A stretch of 64,000 nucleotides of DNA from Embleya sp040605455 (GCF_040605455.1 NZ_JBEXCV010000008.1:49385-113384), one strand, 5' to 3'; positions 18,498 through 28,398 are shown, counted from the first letter of the stretch. Numbers and translations: made by a program. The notes: generated by a model not told the origin, from the sequence alone.

Positions 18498-19820
18498 TCA
18501 GGAGTGCCCGCGCTTCTCGTCGCGGAGTCGATCCGCGTCCGCTTGGTAGACGTCCGGAATGCCGTCGCCGTCGTCGTCGCGATTCTCCTCGGCGCATACC
18601 CGGGCGTACGTGTTGTTCCTTATCCGCAGCACGATCGAGGCCGCGCCGGCCGCCAGTACCGAGCCCACCAGCACCGCGGCCTTGGCCTGTTCGGTCAGTG
18701 TCGGGTCGTCGGTGAAGGCGAGTTCGCTGATCAGCAGGGATACCGTGAAGCCGATGCCGGCCAGCATCGACATGCCGAGCACGTCCCACCACGTGAGGTC
18801 GTCGCTGAGTTGGGCCCGGGTGAACCGGGCGACCAGCCAGGTGCCCACGAAGATGCCGACCACCTTGCCCGCGATCAGGCCGATCATGATGCCGAGCGTG
18901 GGTCGCTCGGTGAACACGTCGGCGAGCACCGGGCCGGAGACCGCGACGCCCGCGGACAACAGCGCGAAGATCGGCACCGCGAGCCCTGCGGAGACGGGGC
19001 GGACCAGGTGCTCGACGTGCTCGGCAGGCGAGGTCCGCTCGTTGCGGTCGGGAACCACGCGCATCAACAGGCCCATTGCCACGCCCGCGACCGTGGCGTG
19101 CACCCCGCTCTCGTGCATCAGCGCCCAGATCACCAGGGCGAGCGGTACGTAGCACCACCAGCCGCGCACCCGGAAGCGCTGGAGCAGGGCGAAGACCACG
19201 AGCAGGGCGAAGGACGCGGCCAGGGCGAGGAAGTTCACCGAATCGGTGAAGAAGATCGCGATGATCAAGATCGCGCCGAGGTCGTCGACCACCGCGAGGG
19301 TCAGCAGGAACGAACGCAGCGCCGAGGGCAGGTTGGTGCCGATCACCGCGAGAACGGCCAGTGCGAAGGCGATGTCGGTCGCGGTGGGGATCGCCCAGCC
19401 GTCGGGCGAGCCGCCGCCCGCGTTCACCGCGAAGTAGAACAGCGCGGGTGTGAGCATCCCGCACGCGGCGGCCGCCACCGGCAGTACCGCCTGGGCGGGA
19501 TTGCGCAGGTCGCCGACCACGAGTTCGCGCTTGAGTTCGATGCCGGCCACGAAGAAGAACACCGCGAGCAGCCCGTCCGCGGCCCAAGTGCCCAGCGACA
19601 GACGCAGGTTGAGTGCCTCGGGGCCGATTCGGAAGTCGCGCAGGTCGTGGTACGCGTCGCTCCACGCCGTATTCGCCCAGATCACCGCGACCACCGCCGC
19701 GATCAGCAACAGCGCGCCGCCGACCGTTTCGGTGCGCAGTGCGTCGGCGATGAAATTCCGCTCGGCCAGGGTGGACGGACGCCGAAAGAATTTGTTGCGC
19801 GGTGCGGACTGGGCACCCAC
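18498..19820 (-). CDS. nhaA: Na+/H+ antiporter NhaA
   Basis: A 440-residue sodium/proton antiporter. Seen: WANTAW in helix I, VNDGLMA-region equivalent ADGLLAVFFFVAGIELKRE, WAIPTATDIAFALAVL with the ion-binding region, LLTLAVVDDLGAILIIA with the Asp–Asp pair that binds Na+, and about 12 hydrophobic segments. The GTG at 19820 follows GGAGG and starts at the family N-terminus; upstream in-frame sequence is not family-like. The C-terminal tail is charged and acidic (EENRDDDGDGIPDVYQADADRL), an addition not in the core family, resembling a dockerin/EF-hand-type DxDGDGIPD motif. Confidence 0.92.
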   Translation of the reverse strand: MGAQSAPRNKFFRRPSTLAERNFIADALRTETVGGALLLIAAVVAVIWANTAWSDAYHDLRDFRIGPEALNLRLSLGTWAADGLLAVFFFVAGIELKRELVVGDLRNPAQAVLPVAAAACGMLTPALFYFAVNAGGGSPDGWAIPTATDIAFALAVLAVIGTNLPSALRSFLLTLAVVDDLGAILIIAIFFTDSVNFLALAASFALLVVFALLQRFRVRGWWCYVPLALVIWALMHESGVHATVAGVAMGLLMRVVPDRNERTSPAEHVEHLVRPVSAGLAVPIFALLSAGVAVSGPVLADVFTERPTLGIMIGLIAGKVVGIFVGTWLVARFTRAQLSDDLTWWDVLGMSMLAGIGFTVSLLISELAFTDDPTLTEQAKAAVLVGSVLAAGAASIVLRIRNNTYARVCAEENRDDDGDGIPDVYQADADRLRDEKRGHS

Positions 19821-20031
19821 GGGACCTCCAGGTCGGCTGCGGCTCGCAGGCATATACCGCCCCGCGAAAACGACAAAACAGCGCCGACCAGACTTCCCGG
19901 CATGCCTCCTGCGGGAGACCCATGAGATGGGGTGGTGAAATCCGACCCCGATCGCCGTAAGTATATCGATGACAAGTGCGATCCGGTGGAACCGATCGGT
20001 ACGGCCACCGCCGGCGCATCGGCAACGCAAA

Positions 20032-20065
20032 GGCCCCGTACCGAAGGTGACTTCGGTACGGGGCC
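20032..20065 (-). terminator. Terminator of the deacetylase gene
   Basis: A 15-bp perfect stem (GGCCCCGTACCGAAG at 20032–20046 and its complement at 20051–20065) with a GTGA loop, 26 bp beyond the stop of the minus-strand deacetylase gene. Confidence 0.85.
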
Positions 20066-20090
20066 GGCGGAGGTCGGGCCCGGCGGTCGC

Positions 20091-21428
20091 TCAGTCCTGG
20101 CGGCGCGGCAGCACCGCGTTGTCCGGGGCGGAGAGGGAGCGAGACGCGGCGGGCTTGTTCGGGGACTGCGCGGAGGCGGTGATGATCGCGTTCCAGTCGG
20201 GCACGTTCTGGTTCACGCCCAAGCCTTGCAGCTTGGTGATCACCGCGGGGTCTTGGCCCTCGAGCCAGTCGGTGAGCTGACGGAAGGTCACACAGCGCAC
20301 GTCGGCCTTCGTGCAGACCGAGGTCACCGTGTCCCGGACGGCATTCATGTAGATGCCGCCGTTCCAGTCCTCGAAGTGGTTACCGATGAACAACGGCGCG
20401 CGGTTGGTGGTATAGGCGCGCTGGAATCCGTTCAGGTAGAAATCGCGGGCCTCTTTCTCCCACGCGTCCTTCTTGGACGGATCGTACTTGCCGTGCAGCG
20501 CTTCCTGCTCGTACATGATGTTGTAGTCCATGGAAAGCTGAGACTTGTTCGGGTTTCCCGGCCACGGCAGCGACTGGAGCGGGAAGTCCCAAATACCGGA
20601 CTCCTTGCCGCGCTTGGGCCATACCTGGAGACCGCCGGCGGAACTCGCGTCGTAGCGGAAGCCCATTTCCTTGCCGGCCCGCATCAGATTCGACTGGCCC
20701 TCCAGGCACGGAGCCCGGCCGCCGATGAGTTCCTTGCCCGGCGCGTAGTCGAACGGCAGCGGCGGAAGGTCGGCGTACCCGGTGTTGGTCTTCCAGTTCT
20801 GGACGAACTTGACCGCCTGTTCGGTCTCGTTCTTCCAGTCCGCAGGGCTCCAGCTCTTGCCGCTGGTGGCGCTGTTGCAGAAGTGCCCGTTGAAGTGGGT
20901 GCCGATCTCGTTGCCCTTGAGCCAGACCTCACGCATCTGGATGATCGTGTTGCGCACCGTTTCGTCCGACATGAAGTTGATGTCGGAAGCGCCGGCCGCG
21001 TGCTTCGGGCCGGTGTACATGGCCTTTTTCGTCTTCGGGAGCACATAGATGCCGCTCAGGAAGTACGTCATCTGGGCCTTGTTTGCCTCGGACAGCTTCG
21101 AGAATTCCGAGACCAGCTTGTTGCCGTCCTCGGCCGCGCCATCCCAGGAGAACACGACGAACTGCGGCGGCTTCTCGCCCGGCTTGAGCTTCTCCACCTT
21201 GGGCTGGTTCGGCTGCGGGCCGGTGTCGGCGGTCGAGCCGTCGCCGATCGGCTTGACCGGACCTCTCGGTTTGTCCGATTCCTTGCCCGGAGCGCTCGGA
21301 TTTCCGTTGCCGGAGGTCTTTGCAGAGGAGTTGCCGGAATCTTTCCCGTCCTTTGCGAAAACCACGAAACCGATAGCGGCCAGGACTGCGACAACGACGA
21401 GCACCGCAGCGCCGCGGACAGTTCGCAC
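20091..21428 (-). CDS. Secreted/membrane-anchored polysaccharide-deacetylase-like protein
   Basis: A 445-residue exported protein. The N-terminal signal-anchor (VRGAAVLVVVAVLAAIGFVVFA) is followed by a Ser/Pro/Lys-rich linker (about 30–85) and a NodB-like domain: VVFSWDGAAEDG in place of TFDDG, GNEIGTHFNGH (metal HxxxH) and later SMDYNIMY. The first catalytic Asp pair is changed (SWDG), so activity is uncertain. Related actinomycete proteins are called polysaccharide deacetylases and may act on cell-wall glycans. It ends at a strong hairpin terminator. Confidence 0.78.
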   Translation of the reverse strand: MRTVRGAAVLVVVAVLAAIGFVVFAKDGKDSGNSSAKTSGNGNPSAPGKESDKPRGPVKPIGDGSTADTGPQPNQPKVEKLKPGEKPPQFVVFSWDGAAEDGNKLVSEFSKLSEANKAQMTYFLSGIYVLPKTKKAMYTGPKHAAGASDINFMSDETVRNTIIQMREVWLKGNEIGTHFNGHFCNSATSGKSWSPADWKNETEQAVKFVQNWKTNTGYADLPPLPFDYAPGKELIGGRAPCLEGQSNLMRAGKEMGFRYDASSAGGLQVWPKRGKESGIWDFPLQSLPWPGNPNKSQLSMDYNIMYEQEALHGKYDPSKKDAWEKEARDFYLNGFQRAYTTNRAPLFIGNHFEDWNGGIYMNAVRDTVTSVCTKADVRCVTFRQLTDWLEGQDPAVITKLQGLGVNQNVPDWNAIITASAQSPNKPAASRSLSAPDNAVLPRRQD

Positions 21429-21636
21429 AGTTCACCTCTTCCCATGGACATGCCGGACCGGGCTGTATTCCCTATCGATACATACGCACGCCGGGGTCAC
21501 CCGGTTGCGTGCGTGCCCGGACCGCTTCCCCACGTACCCGAGTCGGGACGCATCGGATCACCCGGGGAGCGTGAGCGCGGACACACCACCGTACGGGGAG
21601 TGAGGCCCCGGAAGCGATCCGAGCCGCGCGCGGCCG

Positions 21637-22623
21637 TCAGGGGTCGACCCGGAACTCGATTCGTCCGCTGTACATGCCCATCGCACAGGTCCAGGTGAGG
21701 GTGCCGGCGCGCGGTATGCCCAGGTCGATCCTGGTCTCCCCGGTCGCCGGCAGGACCCGCTGCACGTCCCGGGCGGGCAGCACGAAGCCCCGGGTGCAGC
21801 CGGTGGTGTGGTCGGTACGCAACACCAGGACGGTGCGCACGCCGGCCCGGGCCGGCGCGCGGGCCGGGTGGTAGCCCTCGTTCTCGACCCGGACGGTGAC
21901 CCGCTGGACGCCGTCGGCGCCGGTACTCGCCGCCGCGTGGTCCACGGCGCCCACCGCGGCCGGTGTCCACCAGCCGCCCAGGCGCAGTCCGGAGGCGATC
22001 GTCCACGCGGCCACCGCGAGCACCAACAGGCCCAGCAGTGCGGTCGGTCGGCCACGCAGGACCCGCCCGGAGGCGCCGACCAGCAGGCCGAGCGCGGCGA
22101 ACAGCGGGAGGGTTCCGAGCACGAAGCCGGTCAGTACGGCGGCTCCGCCGAACGCGTTTCCCGAGGTCACCGCGACCAGTTCGACGCCCAGGGTGACCCC
22201 GCACGGCACCAGCACGGTGGCGGCGCCCAACAGCAGCGGGCCGCGGCCGGTGCCGCGGGACGAGGCGCGCGGCAGCAGTCTGCCGACCCCGGGCACCCCG
22301 AGCATCGACAGGCCGAAGAGCACCATCAGCGCGCCCGCCAGGAGCAGCAGGATCGCGCGGGTGCCGGGCGTCGGTTGGATGGCGGCGCCGAGCAGTCCGA
22401 GCAGGGCGCCCAGGACGGCGTGTGCGGCGAGCTTGGCGCCCAGGAATGCGGCCAGCGCGCGGGGGAGCAGGCCGCGCGGTGGTGCGGTCGCGCAGTCGCC
22501 GGCCGGGGTCGGGCACGGGCGGACCGCGCCGGCGAGCAGGCCGCCCTGGACCGCCGCGCAGGACGCGCCGCCCGCGACGAACCCTGCGCCGAGCCCGGTC
22601 GCGAACAGAGTGAGCACCTGCAC
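21637..22623 (-). CDS. TauE/SafE-like membrane protein with C-terminal cupredoxin-like domain
   Basis: A 328-residue protein. The N-terminal membrane part (six or more helices) carries GGASCAAVQGGLL and LVPCGVTLGVELVAV, the cysteine motifs of the SafE/UreH/DsbD-like transporter group linked to copper or thiol handling. The C-terminal ~90 residues (from about 235) form a beta-rich domain with TGCTRGFVLPA and CAMGMYSG; the cysteines and methionines look like a copper site of the cupredoxin type. A role in copper handling or cytochrome oxidase assembly is inferred. The promoter region of the divergent SulP gene lies upstream. Confidence 0.75.
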   Translation of the reverse strand: MQVLTLFATGLGAGFVAGGASCAAVQGGLLAGAVRPCPTPAGDCATAPPRGLLPRALAAFLGAKLAAHAVLGALLGLLGAAIQPTPGTRAILLLLAGALMVLFGLSMLGVPGVGRLLPRASSRGTGRGPLLLGAATVLVPCGVTLGVELVAVTSGNAFGGAAVLTGFVLGTLPLFAALGLLVGASGRVLRGRPTALLGLLVLAVAAWTIASGLRLGGWWTPAAVGAVDHAAASTGADGVQRVTVRVENEGYHPARAPARAGVRTVLVLRTDHTTGCTRGFVLPARDVQRVLPATGETRIDLGIPRAGTLTWTCAMGMYSGRIEFRVDP

Positions 22624-22873
22624 GGAACCACCCCCACTCCGGGGAGGTTACGGGCCATCACACACGGTGTGGAAGGTTCTCGGCCTGAAACACCTGTTTC
22701 ACCCATGCGGGTGCATATTTTACGTTCCGAAGAGGATAGCCTTACCGTGACGAGATAAATACTTAGAGTGAACTTGGCTTATCCGGCCCGACACTCTCGT
22801 TCGACTCGCGCGCGCCGCCATCCCTGCGGCAGCCATGCCCGCCATGACATGACTGACCCCGGAGGACACGGAC

Positions 22874-25222
22874 ATGCCCGTTGCCCCTGACATCACGCCC
22901 GCGCCGGCCTCCCGGGCCGCCACGCTGCGCGCGGATTTCGGCGCCTCACTCGTGGTTTTCCTGGTCGCCGTGCCGCTTTCACTCGGCATCGCGCTCGCGG
23001 CCGGGGCCCCGCTCGGCGCCGGCATCATCTCGGCCGTGGTCGGCGGCATCGTCGTCGGCCTGCTCGGTGGCGCCCCACTCCAGGTGAGCGGTCCCACCGC
23101 AGGTCTGACGGTGATCGTGGCCGGCCTCGTGCAGACCTACGGCTGGCGGGTGACCTGCCTGGTCACCATCGGCGCCGGCCTGCTGCAGGTCCTGCTCGGC
23201 CTGCTCCGGGTGGCCCGGGCCACCCTCGCCCTGTCGCCGGCCGTCGTGCACGGCGTCGTCGCGGGCATCGGCGTGGTGATCGCGCTGGCCCAGTGCCACG
23301 TGGTCCTGGGCGGTGCGCCGCAGCGCTCGGCCTGGGAGAACCTGCGCGAACTGCCCACCCAGGTCGGCAATCTGCGTGCTCCCACGGTCGCGGTCGGGGT
23401 GATCACCGTGGTCCTGCTGCTCGGTTGGCCGATGCTCGGCCGGCTGCCCGGGCGGTGGGCGCGGCTCGCCAGGGTGCCCGCGCCGCTGATCGCGGTCTCG
23501 CTCGCGACGGTGACCGCGGGCACGCTGCACTTGAACGTGGCCCGGGTGGACCTGTCCTCGATCACCCTCACCACCCCCGTGCTGCCGCCGGCGGGCGCGT
23601 GGAGCGCGATCGCGGTCGGTGTGGTCAGTGTGGCCCTGGTCTCCGGCATGGAGTCGCTGCTCTCGGCCGCCGCGGCCGACCGACTGCACCACGGGCCGCG
23701 GGCCCGGCTCGATCGCGAACTGATCGGCCAGGGCGTGGGCAACGTGGTCTCCGGCGCGATCGGCGGCTACCCGGTCACCGGTGTGGCGATCCGCTCGGTG
23801 ACCAACGTGCGGGCCGGTGCCCTCACCCGGGCCGCGACGATCCTGCACGGCGTGTGGGTGATGCTGTTCGTGGGTCTGCTCGGTGCGTTGGTCGAGCGCA
23901 TCCCGCTTGCGGTGCTGGCCGCGCTGGTGATGGTGGTCGGCATCCAGATGGTCAGCCTCGCGCACATTCGACACGTGCACCGGCACCGCGAGTTCCCCGC
24001 CTACGCGGCCACGATCGCCGGGGTGATCCTGGCGGGCGTGCTCCAAGGCGTCCTGCTCGGCGTGGTGGTCGCGGTGCTCACCGCGCTGTACCGGCTCAGC
24101 CGCAGCACCGTGCGGGTCCATCCCGGCGACGGCGTGCTGCACGTGGAGGTGCACGGGTCGCTGACCTTCCTGTCGGTGCCGCGACTGTCCCGGGTGCTGG
24201 GCAAGTTGCCGCCGGGCGAGCACGTCGTGGTGGACATGACGGTGGACTACCTTGACCAAGCCGCGTTCGAGGCGGTGCACTCGTGGCGGGCGGGCTACCT
24301 CGCGCGCGGTGGGCGGGTGGACATCGAGGAGATCCACGACGGTTGCTACGAGCGGGCCGCGGGCGGTTCGCCAGGCCCCAAGCGCTCCCGACTGACCCCC
24401 TCGCCGCGCTGGTTCGCGCCGTGGTGGCACTGGCAGCGCGCCTGCCCGCGCGAGGACGGCACCGCGTCCCAGGCGCTGGTGGCCGGCGCGCGCGAGTTCC
24501 AGCAGCGCACCGCGCCGCTGGTTCAGCCGTTCCTGGAGCGGCTCGCGTTGGAGGGGCAGAAGCCCGCCCAACTGTTCATCACGTGTGCCGATTCGCGGAT
24601 CGTGCCGAACCTGATCACCGCGAGCGGCCCCGGCGACCTGTTCACTGTGCGCAACGTCGGCAACCTGGTGCCGCGCGGCGAGGCGGGGCACGTCGACCCG
24701 AACACGGCCGACGCATCGGTGGGCGCGGCGATCGAGTACGCCGTGGCCGTGCTCGGGGTGCGCAGCATCACGGTGTGCGGTCACTCCGGCTGCGGCGCGA
24801 TGGGTGCGCTGCTCGGCAAGGTCGGCGAGGCGCCCGAGGCCGGGTCGGGGCCCGGCACCACGCCGCACCTCGATCGCTGGTTGCGCAACGGCGACGCGTC
24901 GCTGGCCCGCTTCACGGCCGGCCCCGCGCCGACCCTGACCGGGTATCAGATGCCGCCGGTGGAACAACTGTGCCTGACCAACGTGGTCCAGCAGTTGCAC
25001 AACCTGCTCGACCACGCGGTGGTCGCCCAGGCGGTGGCCGAGGGCCGACTCCGGCTGTTCGGCCTGTACTTCGACCTCGCCTCCGCGCAGATGTACCTCT
25101 ACGACGGCGTGCGCGGCGATTTCGGGCCGGTGGACGCGGAACGGGCCGAGTCCGGGGTGCTGCCGGACGCAGTCGCGGCGGGCGCCGAAGATCACACTTT
25201 TCCGGCACTCCACGCGGGGTAG
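22874..25222 (+). CDS. SulP-type anion transporter fused to beta-carbonic anhydrase
   Basis: A 782-residue fusion. Residues about 15–415 are a SulP transporter (ADFGASLVVFLVAVPLSLG, APLQVSGPTAGLTVIVAG, then a long helical core). Residues about 420–495 form a STAS-like domain (HVEVHGSLTFLSVPRLSRVL). Residues about 525–770 are a beta-carbonic anhydrase with zinc ligands in TCADSRIVPN (Cys near 569) and GHSGCGAM (His and Cys near 636–639). The fusion suggests bicarbonate uptake with immediate CO2 interconversion. ATG at 22874 follows GGAGG. The BicA-like role is inferred. Confidence 0.88.
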   Translation: MPVAPDITPAPASRAATLRADFGASLVVFLVAVPLSLGIALAAGAPLGAGIISAVVGGIVVGLLGGAPLQVSGPTAGLTVIVAGLVQTYGWRVTCLVTIGAGLLQVLLGLLRVARATLALSPAVVHGVVAGIGVVIALAQCHVVLGGAPQRSAWENLRELPTQVGNLRAPTVAVGVITVVLLLGWPMLGRLPGRWARLARVPAPLIAVSLATVTAGTLHLNVARVDLSSITLTTPVLPPAGAWSAIAVGVVSVALVSGMESLLSAAAADRLHHGPRARLDRELIGQGVGNVVSGAIGGYPVTGVAIRSVTNVRAGALTRAATILHGVWVMLFVGLLGALVERIPLAVLAALVMVVGIQMVSLAHIRHVHRHREFPAYAATIAGVILAGVLQGVLLGVVVAVLTALYRLSRSTVRVHPGDGVLHVEVHGSLTFLSVPRLSRVLGKLPPGEHVVVDMTVDYLDQAAFEAVHSWRAGYLARGGRVDIEEIHDGCYERAAGGSPGPKRSRLTPSPRWFAPWWHWQRACPREDGTASQALVAGAREFQQRTAPLVQPFLERLALEGQKPAQLFITCADSRIVPNLITASGPGDLFTVRNVGNLVPRGEAGHVDPNTADASVGAAIEYAVAVLGVRSITVCGHSGCGAMGALLGKVGEAPEAGSGPGTTPHLDRWLRNGDASLARFTAGPAPTLTGYQMPPVEQLCLTNVVQQLHNLLDHAVVAQAVAEGRLRLFGLYFDLASAQMYLYDGVRGDFGPVDAERAESGVLPDAVAAGAEDHTFPALHAG

Positions 25223-25369
25223 CCACCCCGTACGATCGCGCCGTCGGCCACGATGCCCGCAGCCCGATAAGTGGTCTAAACCAATCGCGGTCCTCCTCTT
25301 GCCGGCTCGGGCCGGTCCCTGATGAGCTACGGCGGAAGGAACCGACCGCAGCAGCACGGAGGAGTACGC

Positions 25370-27358
25370 GTGAGCAACGCAGACCGGAACACCGGGGACA
25401 AGGCCGGAGAGGCACTGTCGAACCTGCTGCGCGAGGAGCGACGCTTCGAGCCCCCGCCGGCGCTCGCGGCCGCCGCCAACGTCAAGGCCGAGGCGTACGA
25501 GCGCGCGTCGGCCGACCGGCTCGGCTTCTGGGCCGAACAGGCTCGGCGGCTGGACTGGGCGGTGGAGCCCCAGGAGACGCTGGACTGGTCGACGCCGCCC
25601 TTCGCGAAGTGGTTCGCCGACGGCAAGCTCAACGTGGCCTACAACTGCGTCGACCGGCACGTCGAGGCGGGCAACGGCGACCGGGTGGCGATCCACTTCG
25701 AGGGCGAGCCGGGTGACACCCGCACGCTGACCTATGCCGACCTCAAGCGTGAGGTGTCCAAGGCGGCCAACGCGCTGACCTCGCTGGGTGTCGAGGCGGG
25801 TGACCGGGTCGCGATTTACCTGCCGATGATTCCCGAGGCGGTGATCTCGATGCTCGCGTGTGCACGCATCGGTGCCCCGCACTCGGTCGTCTTCGGCGGC
25901 TTCTCGGCGGACGCGGTGTCCTCACGTGTCAACGACAACGACGCGCGGATCGTGATCACCGCCGACGGCGGCTACCGGCGCGGCAAGCCCTCCGCGCTCA
26001 AGCCGGCCATCGACGAGGCGCTTGAGTCCTGCCCGGACGTGCGCAACGTGCTGGTGGTGCGCCGCACCGGCGGCGACGTCGCGTGGACCGAGGGCCGCGA
26101 CATCTGGTGGCACGACCTGGTCGACGCGCAGTCCGAGGAGCACGAGCCGCAGGCGTTCGACGCCGAGCACCCGCTGTTCATCCTGTACACGTCGGGCACC
26201 ACGGGGAAGCCGAAGGGCATCCTGCACACCTCCGGCGGATACCTGACCCAGGCGAGCTACACCCACCACGCGGTGTTCGACCTCAAGCCCGAGACCGACG
26301 TGTACTGGTGCACGGCCGACATCGGCTGGGTCACCGGGCACTCGTACATCACCTACGGCCCGCTCTCCAACGGCGCCACCCAGGTCATGTACGAAGGCAC
26401 GCCGGACTCGCCGCACCAGGGCCGCTGGTGGGAGATCGTGGCGAAGTACGGCGTCACCATCCTGTACACCGCGCCCACCGCGATCCGCACGTGCATGAAG
26501 TGGGGCGACGACATCCCCGCGAAGTTCGACCTGTCCTCGCTGCGCGTCCTGGGCAGCGTCGGCGAGCCGATCAACCCCGAGGCGTGGATCTGGTACCGCG
26601 AGCACATCGGCGCCGGGAAGACCCCGATCGTCGACACGTGGTGGCAGACCGAGACCGGCGCGATCATGATCAGCCCGCTCCCGGGCGTCACCTCGACCAA
26701 GCCGGGTTCCGCGCAGCGCGCGCTGCCGGGCATCTCGGCCAAGGTCGTCGACGACACCGCGACCGAGGTGCCCGACGGTGGAGGCGGCTACCTGGTGCTC
26801 GACGAGCCGTGGCCAGCGATGCTGCGCACCATCTGGGGTGACGACCAGCGGTTCAAGGACACCTACTGGTCCCGCTTCGATGGGCTGTACTTCGCCGGCG
26901 ACGGTGCCAAGAAGGACGAGGACGGCGACGTCTGGCTGCTCGGCCGGGTGGACGACGTGATGCTCGTGTCCGGCCACAACATCTCCACCACCGAGGTCGA
27001 GTCGGCGCTTGTCTCGCACGCCAAGGTCGCCGAGTCGGCCGTGGTGGGCGCGACCGACGCGACCACGGGCCAGGCCATCGTGGCGTTCGTGATCCTGCGC
27101 GGCTCGGCCGGCGACTCCTCCGACGAACTCGTCGCCGAGTTGCGCGAGCACGTCGGCAGGGTGCTCGGCCCGATCGCCAAGCCCAAGCGCATCCAGGTCG
27201 TCACCGAACTGCCCAAGACGCGCTCCGGGAAGATCATGCGCCGCCTGCTTCGGGACATGGCCGAGGGCCGCACGCTGGGCGACGTCACGACGCTGACCGA
27301 CTCCTCGGTGATGGACCAGATCTCCGCGCAGCAGTCGTCGGCGGCGGCCGAGGACTGA
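25370..27358 (+). CDS. acs: Acetyl-CoA synthetase
   Basis: A 662-residue AMP-forming acetate–CoA ligase. Seen: the P-loop-like YTSGTTGKPKG (near residue 272), DTWWQTETG, YFAGDGAKKDEDGD and the C-terminal PKTRSGKIMRR whose lysine (near 620) is the acetylation site that switches the enzyme off in many bacteria. Length is standard. The GTG at 25370 follows GGAGGAG and starts the family N-terminus; an ATG at 25322 would add non-family residues. It converts acetate, ATP and CoA to acetyl-CoA. A strong terminator follows. Confidence 0.95.
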   Translation: MSNADRNTGDKAGEALSNLLREERRFEPPPALAAAANVKAEAYERASADRLGFWAEQARRLDWAVEPQETLDWSTPPFAKWFADGKLNVAYNCVDRHVEAGNGDRVAIHFEGEPGDTRTLTYADLKREVSKAANALTSLGVEAGDRVAIYLPMIPEAVISMLACARIGAPHSVVFGGFSADAVSSRVNDNDARIVITADGGYRRGKPSALKPAIDEALESCPDVRNVLVVRRTGGDVAWTEGRDIWWHDLVDAQSEEHEPQAFDAEHPLFILYTSGTTGKPKGILHTSGGYLTQASYTHHAVFDLKPETDVYWCTADIGWVTGHSYITYGPLSNGATQVMYEGTPDSPHQGRWWEIVAKYGVTILYTAPTAIRTCMKWGDDIPAKFDLSSLRVLGSVGEPINPEAWIWYREHIGAGKTPIVDTWWQTETGAIMISPLPGVTSTKPGSAQRALPGISAKVVDDTATEVPDGGGGYLVLDEPWPAMLRTIWGDDQRFKDTYWSRFDGLYFAGDGAKKDEDGDVWLLGRVDDVMLVSGHNISTTEVESALVSHAKVAESAVVGATDATTGQAIVAFVILRGSAGDSSDELVAELREHVGRVLGPIAKPKRIQVVTELPKTRSGKIMRRLLRDMAEGRTLGDVTTLTDSSVMDQISAQQSSAAAED

Positions 27359-27374
27359 GGCGGGTCGATCGTTC

Positions 27375-27415
27375 GCGTCGGGCGGCCCGTCCCTTCGGGG
27401 CGGGCCGCCCGACGC
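27375..27415. terminator. Bidirectional terminator between acs and the MinD-like gene
   Basis: A 15-bp perfect stem (GCGTCGGGCGGCCCG at 27375–27389 and its complement at 27401–27415) around an 11-nt loop, between convergent genes. Confidence 0.9.
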
Positions 27416-27417
27416 GT

Positions 27418-28398
27418 TCAGACCGGGGTGGAGATCGCGTGCGGGCCGAGTACGAACGCCGAGTCGACCTGTTCGGCGAGGTCGACACCGGTCTTCGCGT
27501 TGGCCCAGCCGCGCGCGTTCCTGAGGTGGAACTCGACCATCTGCGTGGTGTATCGCTCCCAGTCGCGGCGCTCGAAGCGGGCGTCGCAGGCCCGCAGCAA
27601 TTCGTCCAGCGCGGAGCGGTTGGCCGGCTCCAGGGTCTCGAAGCCGGGTGCGCGGCCCTTCTCCAGGGCGCGGACGAAGTCGGACTGCACGGTCCAGGTG
27701 AGCAGGTCCGCGCCGACGTGCTCACGCAGGAATTCGACGTCCTCGGGGCCTTGGACCTTGTTGCCGACGACCGCGAGCGACACGCCCCAGTCGCGCGCGT
27801 AGTCGCGGTATTGCCGGTAGACGCCGACGCCCCTGCGGGTCGGCTCGGCGACCAGGAAGGTGATGTCGAAGCGGGTGAACAGCCCGGAGGCGAACGAGTC
27901 CGACCCGGCGGTCATGTCCACCACCAGGTATTCGCCGGCGCCGTCGACGAGATGGTTGAGGTAGAGCTCCACCGCGCCGACCTTCGAGTGGTAGCACGCC
28001 ACGCCCAGGTCGGACTCCTCGAACGGCCCGGTCGCCATCAGCCGCAGACCGGGCAGGCCGGGCACCTCGCGCGCGCACGCCGCGTGGATCGGGTTGTCCT
28101 CGGCGAGTCGGATCAGCCGCGAACCCCGGCCGGGCGGCGTGGTCTTGACCATCTCGGCGACCGAGCCGATCCGCGGGTTGTCGCCGCGCAGCCACTCCTT
28201 GATCGCGGGCAGCTCGGCGCCCATCGCGGGCAGTGCCGCGGCGGCGCGTTCGTCCAGACCGAGGGCCACGCCCAGATGCTGGTTGATGTCCGCGTCCACG
28301 GCGACCACCGGCCGGCCGGTGGTCGCGAGATGCCGGATGAACAGGGACGACAACGTGGTCTTGCCGCTGCCGCCCTTGCCGACGAAAGCGATCTTCAC
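27418..28398 (-). CDS. MinD/CooC-like P-loop ATPase
   Basis: A 326-residue SIMIBI-class ATPase. The N-terminus MKIAFVGKGGSGKTTLSSLF carries the deviant Walker A (KGGSGKTT), DADINQHLG is switch I-like, and LVVDMTAGSDSFASG is switch II. The CooC-type proteins insert metals into enzymes; in actinomycetes this gene lies near acs and its target is unknown. GTG at 28398 follows GGAGGG. The frame continues upstream through a repeat tract that could code for RTRTFEP-like residues, but this is judged non-coding. Confidence 0.83.
   Translation of the reverse strand: MKIAFVGKGGSGKTTLSSLFIRHLATTGRPVVAVDADINQHLGVALGLDERAAAALPAMGAELPAIKEWLRGDNPRIGSVAEMVKTTPPGRGSRLIRLAEDNPIHAACAREVPGLPGLRLMATGPFEESDLGVACYHSKVGAVELYLNHLVDGAGEYLVVDMTAGSDSFASGLFTRFDITFLVAEPTRRGVGVYRQYRDYARDWGVSLAVVGNKVQGPEDVEFLREHVGADLLTWTVQSDFVRALEKGRAPGFETLEPANRSALDELLRACDARFERRDWERYTTQMVEFHLRNARGWANAKTGVDLAEQVDSAFVLGPHAISTPV

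Noticed and set aside
22979..25882. Open frame of 967 codons antisense to the SulP–carbonic anhydrase gene
   Set aside because: Product is His/Arg/Gly-rich with no motifs; the plus strand shows complete family motifs.
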